Shown here piece by piece: positions 1-11,567 of a stretch of DNA of 64,000 nt. Position numbers and translations under genes: made by a program. The stretch comes from Cubamyces lactineus (taxonomy: Eukaryota; Basidiomycota; Agaricomycetes; Polyporales; Polyporaceae). Position 1 is the first letter of the stretch. Every line of letters starts with the position of its first letter. The stretch lies in NCBI GenBank assembly GCA_022376465.1, contig JACDTU010000004.1, positions 2,232,001-2,296,000 of the forward strand. Reading direction: 5' to 3'. The notes under the pieces are model-generated. The model ran no database searches. It saw only the letters and a list, made by a program, of their open reading frames with translations, and was not told where the DNA came from.

Positions 1-437
1 GGCGAGAACAGATTACCCGGCTACTTACTGACCGCCATCCGCGATGCATGATGCGTGCATTATTGCACCGACGTGGTACGAGCGACGAGCAGCCCGTGGG
101 CAGACCCTGGGGACCCGTGGAATGGCTGTTCTTCATTACAGTAGATGCCTGTTTCCCTAGTTACAGTACATGAGCAGGCCGTGCACTGTGTTCGCGGCCT
201 GCAATACACGAGTCGCGAGCTCCGAGGTGCTTCTGAGTTCTGAGTGTGCATGTGGTCTGCCGCAGGAACCGGAGAAGAGGATGGCCTCGGCATGGCGAGA
301 CGGGAGAGTAGACTTTCGGTGGCTGATGGGGAAGGCGCGCGCCTGCTGCGACGCGTCTGGTCGACGTTGGCAGGCGCGCGCGCGAAATTGGACTCGGACT
401 CGGAGTGCATCGGACCACCCCAGCTAATATTCGTGGC
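1..437. other. Left edge, no gene recognised
   Basis: This stretch lies upstream of the cytochrome b5 reductase start. Open frames exist on both strands but none resembles a known family and they overlap each other. It probably holds the promoter and 5' leader of the next gene. A neighbouring gene ending in the cut-off left flank cannot be excluded. Confidence 0.5.
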
Positions 438-1811
<1,374 letters not shown>

Positions 1812-2212
1812 GCGTTGTGTTGGCTCCATCCAGGCTGCGTGTGGTACTAATAGATCTACGACCTGTGAAATAGGCTAAAAGGGTGCTAATAGATGATCTT
1901 TCGTTGACTCGATTTGCAGGAGTCATGGGACTCAAGGAGATAGATCATCTGCAATCAACACAGTTCCCAACTGCGTCCTTGTCGCCCGTGTGGTAATGAA
2001 GTCGCACACGTTGTGGTCTCTGTCAAGCCAAGATGTGAAAAGCACTTGATCCCTCTATCTACCTTCTTAAATGCCACCCTAGACCCCTCTATCTGTCCTG
2101 ACTCACCCCACGACCTCAACGTCCCCCAAGCTCAGAGTTGGCGACGGGCTCTTCTAGGTTTGTCGTGTTTGGTGCAAGTGGGTCCAAAAGCTGACCCTAT
2201 CGGTGTCAGGCC
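1812..2212. other. Intergenic, 3' flank of CBR1 and promoter of first BTB gene
   Basis: No gene is seen. Two short similar strings containing CTAATAGAT occur near 1847 and 1888. Otherwise the stretch is unremarkable. Confidence 0.5.
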
Positions 2213-3181
2213 ATGTCTGAACAGAAGGAGAGCTCCAAACACGCCCCCGATGCCACAGATAAGGCCGCAGCAGATCCAAATTTGCACCCCACGTTCTCAT
2301 CGCCCAATGCAGACATAGTGCTGCGCTCAAAGGACGGCACGCTCTTTCGAGTCCCATCCCAGACCCTCAGTCGCACATCCGCATGGTTCCGCTCGATGCT
2401 CAGCCTGCCCCAGGAGGCACCGTCAGCGAAGAGCGAAGCCGAGCCCATTCCCATGGACGAAGCAGCTGACGTCCTCGCGGCGCTGCTGTCCATGATCAGC
2501 GGCATCGACCTGCCTAGCCCCGACGATGCCGACTTCCTCGAGACCGTGCTCGCCACCGCAGAGAAGTACGAGGTGCCCATCGCCGTGTCCGCCATGCGCA
2601 CGGCGCTTTTCTCCCCCTTCTTGGAGATCTCGCCTATTCGCCTGTACGGCATCGCGACTCGAATGTCCTGGCCGCGCGAGATAGCTCACGCGGCACGGCG
2701 TACGCTGACGATAGACCTTCTCTCCCCGGAGTGCATGCCTGAGCTCGTGCGCCTCGAGCCCAAGGCGCAACGGCAGTTGCTCTCCCTACACCGCTCTCGG
2801 CGAGACGCGTTCGTCGCGGGTCTCGACGATCCGACGCTCTTCAACGCGATCCTTCGCGGCGTGCAGGATGGTGGGGTCGATGATGGGGTCGACATGTGCC
2901 ACAACCCGCTGGACCACAGCACCTGGTGGGCGCTCAAGTACGCGCTGCTCAAGCAGTTTGAGAGGACGCCCCCGGCGGCAGGCGAGGAGCTGAGATCAGC
3001 GTTCTACCGCATGCCGGAGGTCGGGGCGATGTACGGGGCGCGGTGCGGCAAGTGCGGGCAGGCAAACTACCTGATGGACGTCTTGCTGGACAACCTGAGC
3101 GGTCTCGTGCGGGATCTGCCCCAAACTCTGTCGGAGGTGGGTGGCGACTCTCTGCGTGTGCCCGAGCTGGCGGGGGGCTGA
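2213..3181 (+). CDS. BTB/POZ domain protein, copy 1
   Basis: Single-exon gene of 322 residues. The BTB/POZ fold covers about residues 25-135: the region starts HPTFSSPNAD, followed by a VLRSKDG strand, FRVPSQTLSRTSAWFRSML and a LPSPDDADFLETVL helix. BTB domains mediate dimerisation and can link substrates to Cul3 ubiquitin ligases, but no Kelch, MATH or zinc-finger partner domain is present. Near residue 280 there is a CGKCG (CxxC) motif. This is the agaricomycete-expanded BTB type, whose function is unknown. The next gene is a clear paralogue in the same direction with the same CxxC position, so this is a tandem duplication. Both use ATG starts just before the conserved region. Confidence 0.85.
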   Translation: MSEQKESSKHAPDATDKAAADPNLHPTFSSPNADIVLRSKDGTLFRVPSQTLSRTSAWFRSMLSLPQEAPSAKSEAEPIPMDEAADVLAALLSMISGIDLPSPDDADFLETVLATAEKYEVPIAVSAMRTALFSPFLEISPIRLYGIATRMSWPREIAHAARRTLTIDLLSPECMPELVRLEPKAQRQLLSLHRSRRDAFVAGLDDPTLFNAILRGVQDGGVDDGVDMCHNPLDHSTWWALKYALLKQFERTPPAAGEELRSAFYRMPEVGAMYGARCGKCGQANYLMDVLLDNLSGLVRDLPQTLSEVGGDSLRVPELAGG

Positions 3182-3744
3182 CCGGGCGCCGATGCGTGCA
3201 GGAGTCGCCGTGACGTCGGTGTCGATGTACTCTCTGCGAGCGACCAATCAGTATGCTGCGTGCGCTGGTCAAGTGCGGGGTGCGTCGACATGAGAAGCTC
3301 GCGAGCCGCTTCGCGGCGCGTGTCGAGTGAACGGACTATCACGTATTGGAAGCTTCGTCGAGCGTTGATCCTGGCTGATATGGTCACGGTGATCCCAGCG
3401 GTATCGGATCGTTCACGATTTCAGCGCCAGGGCTTGACATGGTGCGAGCTGGGGGAGTGTAGCTACCCTCATTGGCGGGGTTGGCGCGGCGCGTGCAAGC
3501 CTGCAAGTGGACATTGCCATTTGATCAGGCTACCTGCTAACAATGCTACTGGCCCTCTACGTCGCATCGATAGAAGCTCAGTCGCAGCATTTATACTGCG
3601 GCTTGGTAGGAGTATGCCTTCACTTTCCGCAGTCCGCTAACCAGCACCCCGTCCAATCGAGCCTTCAAATCGAAAGGCTTACGTGCGTATAGATTTAGAA
3701 TGCGTGGTTCACAACTCACCATATTTTATAGACCGTAGCTGCAG
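3182..3744. other. Intergenic between BTB paralogues
   Basis: 563 bp with no gene recognised. It should contain the 3' end of copy 1 and the promoter of copy 2. An A/T-rich TATTTTATAG lies at about 3722-3731, very close to the ATG at 3745. Confidence 0.5.
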
Positions 3745-4733
3745 ATGTCGATCACTCTGGCCCTGGTCGAGGAACAGTCACAAGTGACTGCTGCGTTGGA
3801 GGTTGCCAGCGTCCCTCAGCTCCCACTCGACGGCTACCACCCCACGTTCTCCTCGCCAAATGCAGACGTCGTATTGCTATCAGCCGATGGTGTGCGCTTC
3901 CGCGTTCCCTCCGAGCTCCTCTCGCGCTCCTCGGCTTGGTTCCGGACCATGCTCTCCCTTCCACAAGGTCCTGGCATGGACCGTACCGAGCCTATCCCCG
4001 TGGACGAGCCTTCAGACGTCCTCGCGGATGTGCTGAACGTCGTCAATGGCAGCGATCTTCCCGCCCTCGACAAGGTCGATCGCCTCGAGACGCTACTCGC
4101 CGTCGCAGACAAGTACGATATGGCCATGGTCACGGCCGTAGTCCGCATGGCGTTGTCCTCTCGGTTGCTCGACGCATCGCCTATCCGCCTCTACGGCATC
4201 GCGTGCAGGATGTCCTGGAGAAGGGAGGCTATGGATGCGTCATCACGCACGCTCACTACCTCACTTCTCTCGCCGGCAGCCCAGGTGGAGCTCGCCGCGC
4301 TGGAACCATCTCACCGTGACAAGCTACTGGACCTTCACCGCCGCCGGAGAGAGGAGTTATTCGCTGCATTGGACAACGAGACCACGTTCTACGCGAATAT
4401 CCGGGCTGGGCCGTGCAATACGGGCGACGCCAACAGCACTTGCACTGCGCCACTCGACCATAGCAACTGGTGGGCACTCAAGTACGCAGTTCTGAAGCGG
4501 TGGGATGAGCGGCCCATTGGAGAGGAGCTCGACGAGAGCTTTTACCGCATGGCTGAGGTGTGGGATATGTCTGCCGCGAAGTGTCTGAAGTGCGATAGGA
4601 AAATCTACGGGATGGCGTCAACCATAGAGAACGTCAATGCAGCTATCCGTAAGCTCCCTCGTACGGTGCAGGTGAGCCACTATTATCCCTTCGGCGGATG
4701 CATATGTCACTGACGTAAATTTAGTGGGATTGA
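3745..4733 (+). CDS. BTB/POZ domain protein, copy 2
   Basis: Tandem paralogue of the upstream BTB gene, sharing HPTFSSPNAD, the FRVPS...LLSRSSAWFRTMLSLPQ block, the SPIRLYGIA segment, the LDHSNWWALKYA segment and a C-terminal CLKCD (CxxC) motif. The reading frame runs on to 4713 (322 residues). However, a good donor GTGAGC at 4672 and acceptor TTTAG ending at 4724 define a 53-bp intron whose removal gives a Trp-Asp-stop ending at 4733 (311 residues). I favour the spliced form because of the branch-like CACTGAC before the acceptor. Copy 1 has no matching intron. Function unknown beyond protein-protein contact through BTB. Confidence 0.82.
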
Positions 4734-5015
4734 GCAGGCGTCCGGGATACATGAAACAGACCACTCCTCGTTAGCGCTGTGCAGCTATTGTCGAGCCCGT
4801 TCAATTGTTGTACTAGATGTCAAACTCTATACCATGTACCATAATATCCTCACCGTGCTCGCCTAGCGCCTGAATTGCATCCTGGTTCACGCTGTGGGCG
4901 TTTTATGTAATTGCTGTGTATTGGTGAGATGTGTTGTACGAGGTGAGCGCTTTCCTCCTGGTTCTCTGTACGCTGACTATCTCTGCAGTTGACAGCCTCC
5001 GCCTATCCACCGGAG

Positions 5016-7713
5016 ATGGGGAACGCTCTGAGTGCAAGGGGTCAGGAAGCAGAAGTTTCCTCCGAGCGTATCCAGGTGCTTACAGATCCTTCCTCTTCGA
5101 CGGTAGTATCTCGAGGTGCTAACAAAGCTGTCTTGCAGCTTCCCCAGCATGAGAGGCTTTCGGCTCGCGTTGCTCACTTTGGAGATGCATTCAATCACAA
5201 CACTATCACCTACCAAACATCCGCCTCGAAATTCCTCACTATGCCTCAACCATCCCGATCCCTCCCTTCTCGTCCTGAGTTCCCATCGTTCACAGTTCCA
5301 CACCTATGTGCAGATGAGCCGTACGACGGCGGAGGCCTCGACACGTACCCGGAGCGTCACGGCTGGATAGTCCACCACCAAGACAAGCAGTGCCACATCC
5401 TCTGCCCTCCCGGCGTTTGTTACAACGGCATTAAATCCGACCCTCGAGCTCGGTATCTCCATTACAAAGCCACCGGCCCAATATTCCCGATGCTTTCCCG
5501 AGCGGATGGCTCTCTCGTAACGAGTGCAACCAAAATCGCGTTTCTTCAGGCGTGGCTTTTCTTCGGAACGCTTCATGAGGTTTTGAACTTGTGTGGTCTT
5601 GCTATTGACGTCGAGCGCGACTTTCTCGTTGACGATGGACGGAGCGTGTCGACTGGGGCCCTGAACGGACTTGCGGGGCGCTGGCTTGCGTCTCTGAGCA
5701 GCAACAAGGTGGGGAACAAGGACTTCATGGAGCGAATCGCCACCATTGCACGCCGAATCGCACTACTTCTAAGCGAAGAAGTCATCAGTCGACCCGAGTC
5801 TCAGCCCGTCTTCCAATACACGCCTGACGACGCCCGAGTCTTCCTCTCGATGGACATCCTCCTCCGCGTCCTCGGGCTACATTACATTCTCCATATCAAC
5901 TCTCCCAGATTCGGTGGACTGAAGAAGAAGCGTCGAGAGACTGAGCGGATCCGGAGTCTCATCCACTGGACAGGCTTTTCGAGTCGCGAAGGCAGACAGA
6001 AACTTTCTGACTCGCTTGACACAGCGATGGGGACTCGAGGTTGGTGCAAGAGCGAGCTCGTTTCCCTCGTCAGCGGCGGCATACACCGGTTCACTGCTGT
6101 GCTTGACCGACCTCTCGCTCGAGACCACTCTGCTTGCGAGCTGTCACTCTGCCACGCATACCAGATCGACGAGGTAACTTACCAGACCGCCCACACGGAT
6201 GCTTGTCTCTCAGACGACCCACACTTGTGCGACTTCGTTTCCGTGCCAACCGACGCCCTGGTTAGGAGGCTAGCATCGGGCGAGATACCTGTAGTGGTCA
6301 TGACGGAGAATCTAGAGCTGCGAGTCGTGAGTAGCGGAGAATACCCCTACATTGCTTTCTCCCACGTTTGTGAGTATTCGAATTTTCGCCAACCTGCAGA
6401 ATATTAACATGAGCTCCAGGGGCAGACGGACGAGAAAACCCGAAGCGGAATGCGCTTCCCTGATGTCAGCTCCGCTGTTTGCTTGACTACGCTTCCCAAT
6501 TGCGTGACATCCACGGCGGCCGGTTCACAAAACAAGGCACAGTCGCTTTTTGGATGGATACCTTATGCATTCCCGTCGATTCGGACTTAAAGAACATCGC
6601 AGTCAGGCCATCCGCCTCATAGGGAGGACCTATCGCGAGGCAACTGCCGTCTTGGTTCTTGACAGGGAGCTTGAGGTCGTCGAGGCCACGGCGTATTCTT
6701 TCCTCGAGCTCGGGATACGTACTCTCTGCAGCGGGTGGATGAAGCGCCTGTGGACGTTACAGGAAGCCTCGTTCGCCCTTGGCAGTACCGACCCGAGGCT
6801 GTACTTCCAAATGCGCGACGGACCCTTCTATCCCTGGGACTACATGGCTGGCACTAGGTTCCGTCCCGCAGTGAGCGACGCCCTTCTAGCCTCCGACGTG
6901 ATCTCAGAAGTTCGCCATTGCATTCCCCACTTCAACCAGTATGAGCATCTCTCTGGCGACGCTATCTTCCAGGCGCTGCATCGTCGATCAACAAGCAAAG
7001 CAGAAGATATTACCATTTGCGCGGCCTCGGTCTTTGACATGGACCTCACACCTATACTCTCCGCGCATGACGCACAGAAACGCATTGCGGCCTTCTATGG
7101 ACAACTACGTTCGATGCCGGAAGGAATACTTTGGACGCACGATCCTGATATAGAGAAGCTAACCATTGCGCCATTCCGGTGGGCACCTCTACGTATCACC
7201 GCCATCCCTGATCAATATCTCTACATGGGCACACGGGACATCACCTGCGATGACGGCGGTCTGCATGTGCGCTACGCCGGCTTCTTTGTGGACAGAGGGT
7301 CCTTGTGCAGCAGCGATACTAGATACGTCCTTGTATCTGTCAGTACGGGGAAGGAGACGGTCTACGGCGTGATCTCCACTCTGCTTCCGATACGGGAGCA
7401 CTCAAAAGCTCCAAGAGTATCGAGTTCTACTAGTACGAGACTGGCGATCATCCTTATGCCACACGACCTAGCAGCCACATCGGATCGGCGTTTCCCCAAC
7501 GCGGCGGTGGTAGAGGTTGAGCCCAATACACACGCCACTAATTTTGACTTCACCAATGGACCAGAGATTCGTTGCACAATCATCGATTACAGACACTTCA
7601 CAACTTCCACTTCTTCAAGTTCTCTCGCGGTTGGATTGGAAGGCCACGGTGACGGCGTAGCGAGCATTCATTGTAGGCGCACACCTGACGATCAGCAGTG
7701 GTGCATAACATGA
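5016..7713 (+). pseudogene. HET-domain (heterokaryon incompatibility) gene, apparently disrupted
   Basis: A long first exon (ATG 5016 to about 6369) leads into the hallmark start of a HET domain, YIAFSHV. Intron 6370-6419 (GTGAGT...CCAG) restores the Trp and continues as ADGRENPKRNALP, as the family expects. The next codon is TGA (6461-6463), and after it the same frame continues with CQLRCLLDY and FWMDTLCIPVDSDL, again family-like. Near 6590-6601 the homology switches to another frame (RSQAIRLIGRTYREA), which stays open to 7713. Two independent lesions therefore lie inside the domain. HET proteins act in non-self recognition and can trigger cell death on hyphal fusion. Sequence error or stop-skipping cannot be excluded, but no intron I could place removes both problems. 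Confidence 0.68.
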
Positions 7714-8400
7714 CCTTGAGACGGGTTAGGCGAGGAAGGAGGGCTAGAATGGTTGTCATCGTACTCTTATTAGTACGTTCGGAGAATATCGTAGGTCGCT
7801 GAAAGATCGGTCACTTGTTGCTCTCTTCAGTGTTCGGATTTCACTCCGAGCCTACGCTGGAAAGGGGGGTTCTACTCCAGGTATATAGCCTATATTACAG
7901 ACGACATTGCGATCCTATGCCAGACGGAGGATGCTAAGGCGGCTTCCGGGGAGGGCGAGAGGGGTGATTGAGACACGATCACGTGCGACGCGTCGAGGCT
8001 ATGGTTTGCTTGCCAATCAAGACAGGCTTGGATTATAGAGCAGCGGTCCCAACACGTTCACCGACCTACCATCGTACCCGACGGAATCACATTGAAAGGC
8101 CGAAGACGTTCCGTGTTCTCGAGGACGTACTATGCGTGCTGTTTCATCGCGATGCGGAAGATAGTGGTACTGCTAGTTACTCGTACTCATGACAAATTAC
8201 TCACGGTCTCCTGTACATCCCGGCTGCTTCTATGGGTGCGCGTATGGATCGCACGATCTTGTCGATGTCAGCGACATAGGTCTCGTGCAGAGAGATAGTC
8301 TGTCATACGCCCTATCGGCCAAGCAGCACTTAGTACTGGCCGGTTGACCGAGCCTCCCCGGCTTGTCCCATATCACCCTGTCACCACCGTCGTCAGACAC
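7714..8400. other. Intergenic, upstream of GST gene
   Basis: About 690 bp without a recognisable gene. The right end is the promoter of the GST-like gene, with a TATA box starting at 8401. Confidence 0.5.
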
Positions 8401-8408
8401 TATATAAG
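8401..8408 (+). promoter_or_regulatory. TATA box of GST-like gene
   Basis: TATATAAG lies 95-102 bp upstream of the ATG at 8503. This is a usual spacing for fungal TATA promoters and suggests a strongly or inducibly expressed gene. Confidence 0.6.
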
Positions 8409-8502
8409 GGGCTGTGTGAAGAGTAGTCGAACATACCTATTCTCCTTGCCTCTGAACGCCCCCTCCCACCTCCTATTCCCGTGTTCTCGCATTCTCGTAG
8501 CC

Positions 8503-9685
8503 ATGTCCAAGGTGAGCCAGTCCAACCACCCGAATGGCACCCACTCACCACCGCGACAATGCAGTCCGTATTGTACACCTTCGGTCTTTCCGTCTGGTCC
8601 GCCGCGCCAGAGCTCGCCATGTCAGTACAATCTACACAGCAATATAAATTCTGTCGGGTCTGACAAACCTCCCCTGAACGCAGTGTTGAGCTAGGTTACC
8701 CGGAGGACGCCATAGAGACCAAGATCGTCAACCTCGTCGAGGGCGAGAACTTCACCCCCGAGTTCATCAGCATCGTGCGTCGTCATTTCGCCCGCCCCTC
8801 TATGCCTTATCTTCACCGCCGTTCGTCCGCATCAAACTGACCGAACTGCCGCTCTACTATAGAACCCCAACGCCACCCTCCCCACGCTCGTGGCGGACGG
8901 CAAGGCGTACCAGAACACCAAGGAGGTCGTGCACTACCTGATTGCACACGCTCCGAAGAAGGGTGTGGCGCCTGCTACCGCTTTCACCGACAGACTGCAC
9001 GAAGACAACATCGACCCGAACGCGCCCCTCTTGCTCGCGGTGCGTACCTGTGTCGTGGCCGACTTATCCCCGGGCCCGGGTCGGTGCTGATCGATCGATC
9101 GTTTCATCTGCCCCTCTAGCGCAATGAAGAGGAGCTGAAAGCCTCCGCATCCGGTTTCCCGTTTACGTTCGTGAATAACCGTATGTCGCGCCATTCAGCC
9201 TACCATGCGCGCGAGCCCGCTGACGTTGTAACCTCACCTGTCCGCCAGGCCAAAATTCGCTGGAGAAGCACAGCGTACGCCCGGAGGCGGCTCCTCTCAA
9301 GACAATCTACGACGCGAAGAAAGCCGGCAATGGCAGCTTCCTCGCCATCTACAAAGGCGAGGTCCCCGAGGAGACCAAGCAATCGTTTTTCAAGCAGTCG
9401 GTTCAGCACTGGAACAACATTGTCAACTTCATCCTGAACGACCTCCCCGCGGCGCTCCCGGAGTCCGGCTTCCTGGGAGGCGCGAGCCCTGGGGAGGACG
9501 ATTTCCACCTTGAGGCGTGGCTGGTGCGCATTGCGCACCTGACGGGTGCCACGGCGGACAAGGACGGTATCAAGGCCCTCGAGAAGGAGACCAAGCAGCC
9601 TATTCCTCCGAAGGTGGCGGCGTACTGGGCAGCGTGGGCCGAGCGGCCGAGTTTCAAGAAGGTGTACGCCAACGGCCTTCACTAA
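8503..9685 (+). CDS. Glutathione S-transferase-like protein
   Basis: Six exons assemble into 276 residues: 8503-8511, 8565-8620, 8684-8774, 8863-9039, 9120-9180 and 9249-9685. The first exon carries only Met-Ser-Lys. The N-terminal thioredoxin-like fold (about residues 4-80) shows LYTFGLSVWSAAPELAI, then NPNATLPTLVADGKAY, which contains the cis-Pro typical of GSTs, then NTKEVVHYLI. The C-terminal helical part includes FFKQSVQHWNNIVNFIL and FHLEAWLVRIAHLTG. These enzymes conjugate or reduce electrophiles with glutathione, and this fungal subtype is common in wood-decay basidiomycetes. No catalytic Cys or Tyr could be assigned with certainty. The exact class and substrate are unknown. Confidence 0.85.
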
Positions 9686-10231
9686 GAGGAAATTTCCATC
9701 AGCAATGGACGGTCCGTGAGAGCTCTGTACTTGTACGATGGTTGTAGCACTTCCCGTAGTGATGCAGTAGGGCCCGATAGACGACGTCACAATGGTATCG
9801 CGTTCACGAAATGCGTACTTACTCGGTTCGTCCAAGCGGTTGTGGAGGACGTAGGTTCGTTGAGCTACCACCTCACAAGAACTTCTGGAGGAACGGCCAC
9901 AGACGGTTCTCGTGCGAGCAACTTTATCGATGGCGTATAATTGGTTGAGTTATGTAGGCACCACACCGGCTCTACGTCGAAGACTGATGATACTGCGGAG
10001 GGCCGAGCGCACTGGTGGCGACACCACCACATTACTGCACACTCACATGCTTTGTCTTTCGGCGTCTGGGCGGATGCAATCAACCGGCCGCTACACGGAA
10101 ACGATGCAAACTACTCACAAGTGCTAAGATCTGTCGACGACCCCTCGCGCATTTCCAAGTAACACTCGTTCAAGCTGCACATCGTACCCGCTAAGCTCCG
10201 CCTCTACACCGCGTATTCTGCAAGAAGCGAC
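9686..10231. other. Convergent intergenic, GST and DLT1 3' ends
   Basis: 546 bp between two stop codons. No gene recognised; it should hold both 3' UTRs. Confidence 0.55.
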
Positions 10232-11210
10232 TTACATGGTCTCGATCTCCTTCGCCGCACGGATGCCGATAACGTATGCTTGCTCGATCGGTTCCCTGCT
10301 GGAATGTCGCGCTAACTGTATAGCAGAGTCGTAGTAGTGCAGAGGCGTGAGCCCGTCCTCATCCCTGCTGAGCAGGGGAAGGATGAAGCGAAAGTGGTGC
10401 AGCATCCGCGCATGGGGGCGGAGCGGCGGGTGCCGAGGGATCACGAGGTGCGCAAGCTTGTCTGTGGCAGGGCATGGCATGAGGGTAACGATAAGAGCAG
10501 ACTGGAGGTGTTCGTAGTCTGGAGCAGAGCACTCACCGATAGTCCGGACACTGTCGAGCAGGGAAGTACGGAAGCGTAGCCCAGCATATTTAGACCCTGC
10601 GTAAGTGTTCGATGAACCCTCACGCCGCCTTCGCGATCACCTTCGGACGTACCTGGCCTGCCCCAACCTTCCTGGAAGCCCTCCTTCGGGCGCGACTCGT
10701 ACGCAATGAGGCATGCACGGGCGTATTCTTGCTGCATATACAGGAACACACTCTATGCAGACATGCCCAAGCAGTTGGTCCTCGTTATAGTTCCTGTGTA
10801 TAGACCTGGGAACTCACGTCGGGGACATCATTTTTGCCCAGTGTGCGGAACGTCTTCGAGATGCGCTGCAGCCGCCTGTGCACCGCGATCCTCCGCTTGA
10901 GGCAGAACGCTAATGACAACACGAGCTATATGCAGCCACACATGCATAGGTTCAATCCCGCCCACACGTTCGCTCAGCATTACACTAAAGCACGCTGTGA
11001 CCAGGAGAGATTTTAGCTGACCAGAATGACATAGGCGGCCCCAATGACGACCGCATTGATGTTCTTGACGAAGGAACGATTCGGCGCCGTGCGTGCGGCT
11101 TGCGAGAGCAAGAAGATGCACGAGATAGCAACGAAGAAAGTAGTTATGAGGACGAGGATGGCATAGCAGATCTGCGAGACGGTCGACCGCCGGGACACGC
11201 GGGGGAACAT
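10232..11210 (-). CDS. DLT1: Defect at low temperature protein 1 homologue
   Basis: Membrane protein of the Dlt1 family, 228 residues in five exons read leftwards: 11210-11022, 10925-10818, 10752-10653, 10596-10537 and 10461-10232. Two hydrophobic segments are visible: ICYAILVLITTFFVAISCIF (about residues 14-33) and, after NINAVVIGA, a second one ending in LVLSLAFCL. Family-type blocks follow: KRRIAVHRRLQRISKTF, EGWGRPG, a YAGLRFRTSLLDSVRTI stretch, then HARMLHHFRFILPLL and LTPLHYYDSAIQLAR near the C-terminus. In yeast, loss causes slow growth in the cold; the biochemical role is unknown. All five exons join in phase, which supports the model. Confidence 0.85.
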
Positions 11211-11567
11211 GCAGGTCTGCTCCAGAGGCACATACCGAGCTGTAAGCCGCCCACCGCCACAGCTAACTACAATTTGGCGCCCAATTGCGAGGCTACACGC
11301 GGTCACGTGCTCAGACGAGGATGTGGTACAGATCCTCTCGAATTGAAAGCAGGTAGAGATGTAACGACCGACATGACAAGAATGATACAGCAGAAGTGCG
11401 GAAGAAGTACTACTAGGTCACAGCAAGAAAAGCAACCAGAAAAACACGTCGTACATTCCTGATGCACCGGCGGCACGAGAGAAAGAGAAACGAAACCAGG
11501 GGATATCTCAGCTCTAGCGTGGGGTGCTAGGATGTTGGTGGTCGAAGTTGATGCGGCGTGGTTGTGC
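11211..11567. other. Intergenic between DLT1 start and CAP gene end
   Basis: 357 bp: promoter of DLT1 and 3' flank of the CAP gene (both on the minus strand). No further gene is seen. Confidence 0.5.

Noticed and set aside
3745..4713. Read-through 322-residue version of BTB copy 2
   Set aside because: A good 53-bp intron near the end gives a shorter, phase-correct finish; kept only as an alternative.
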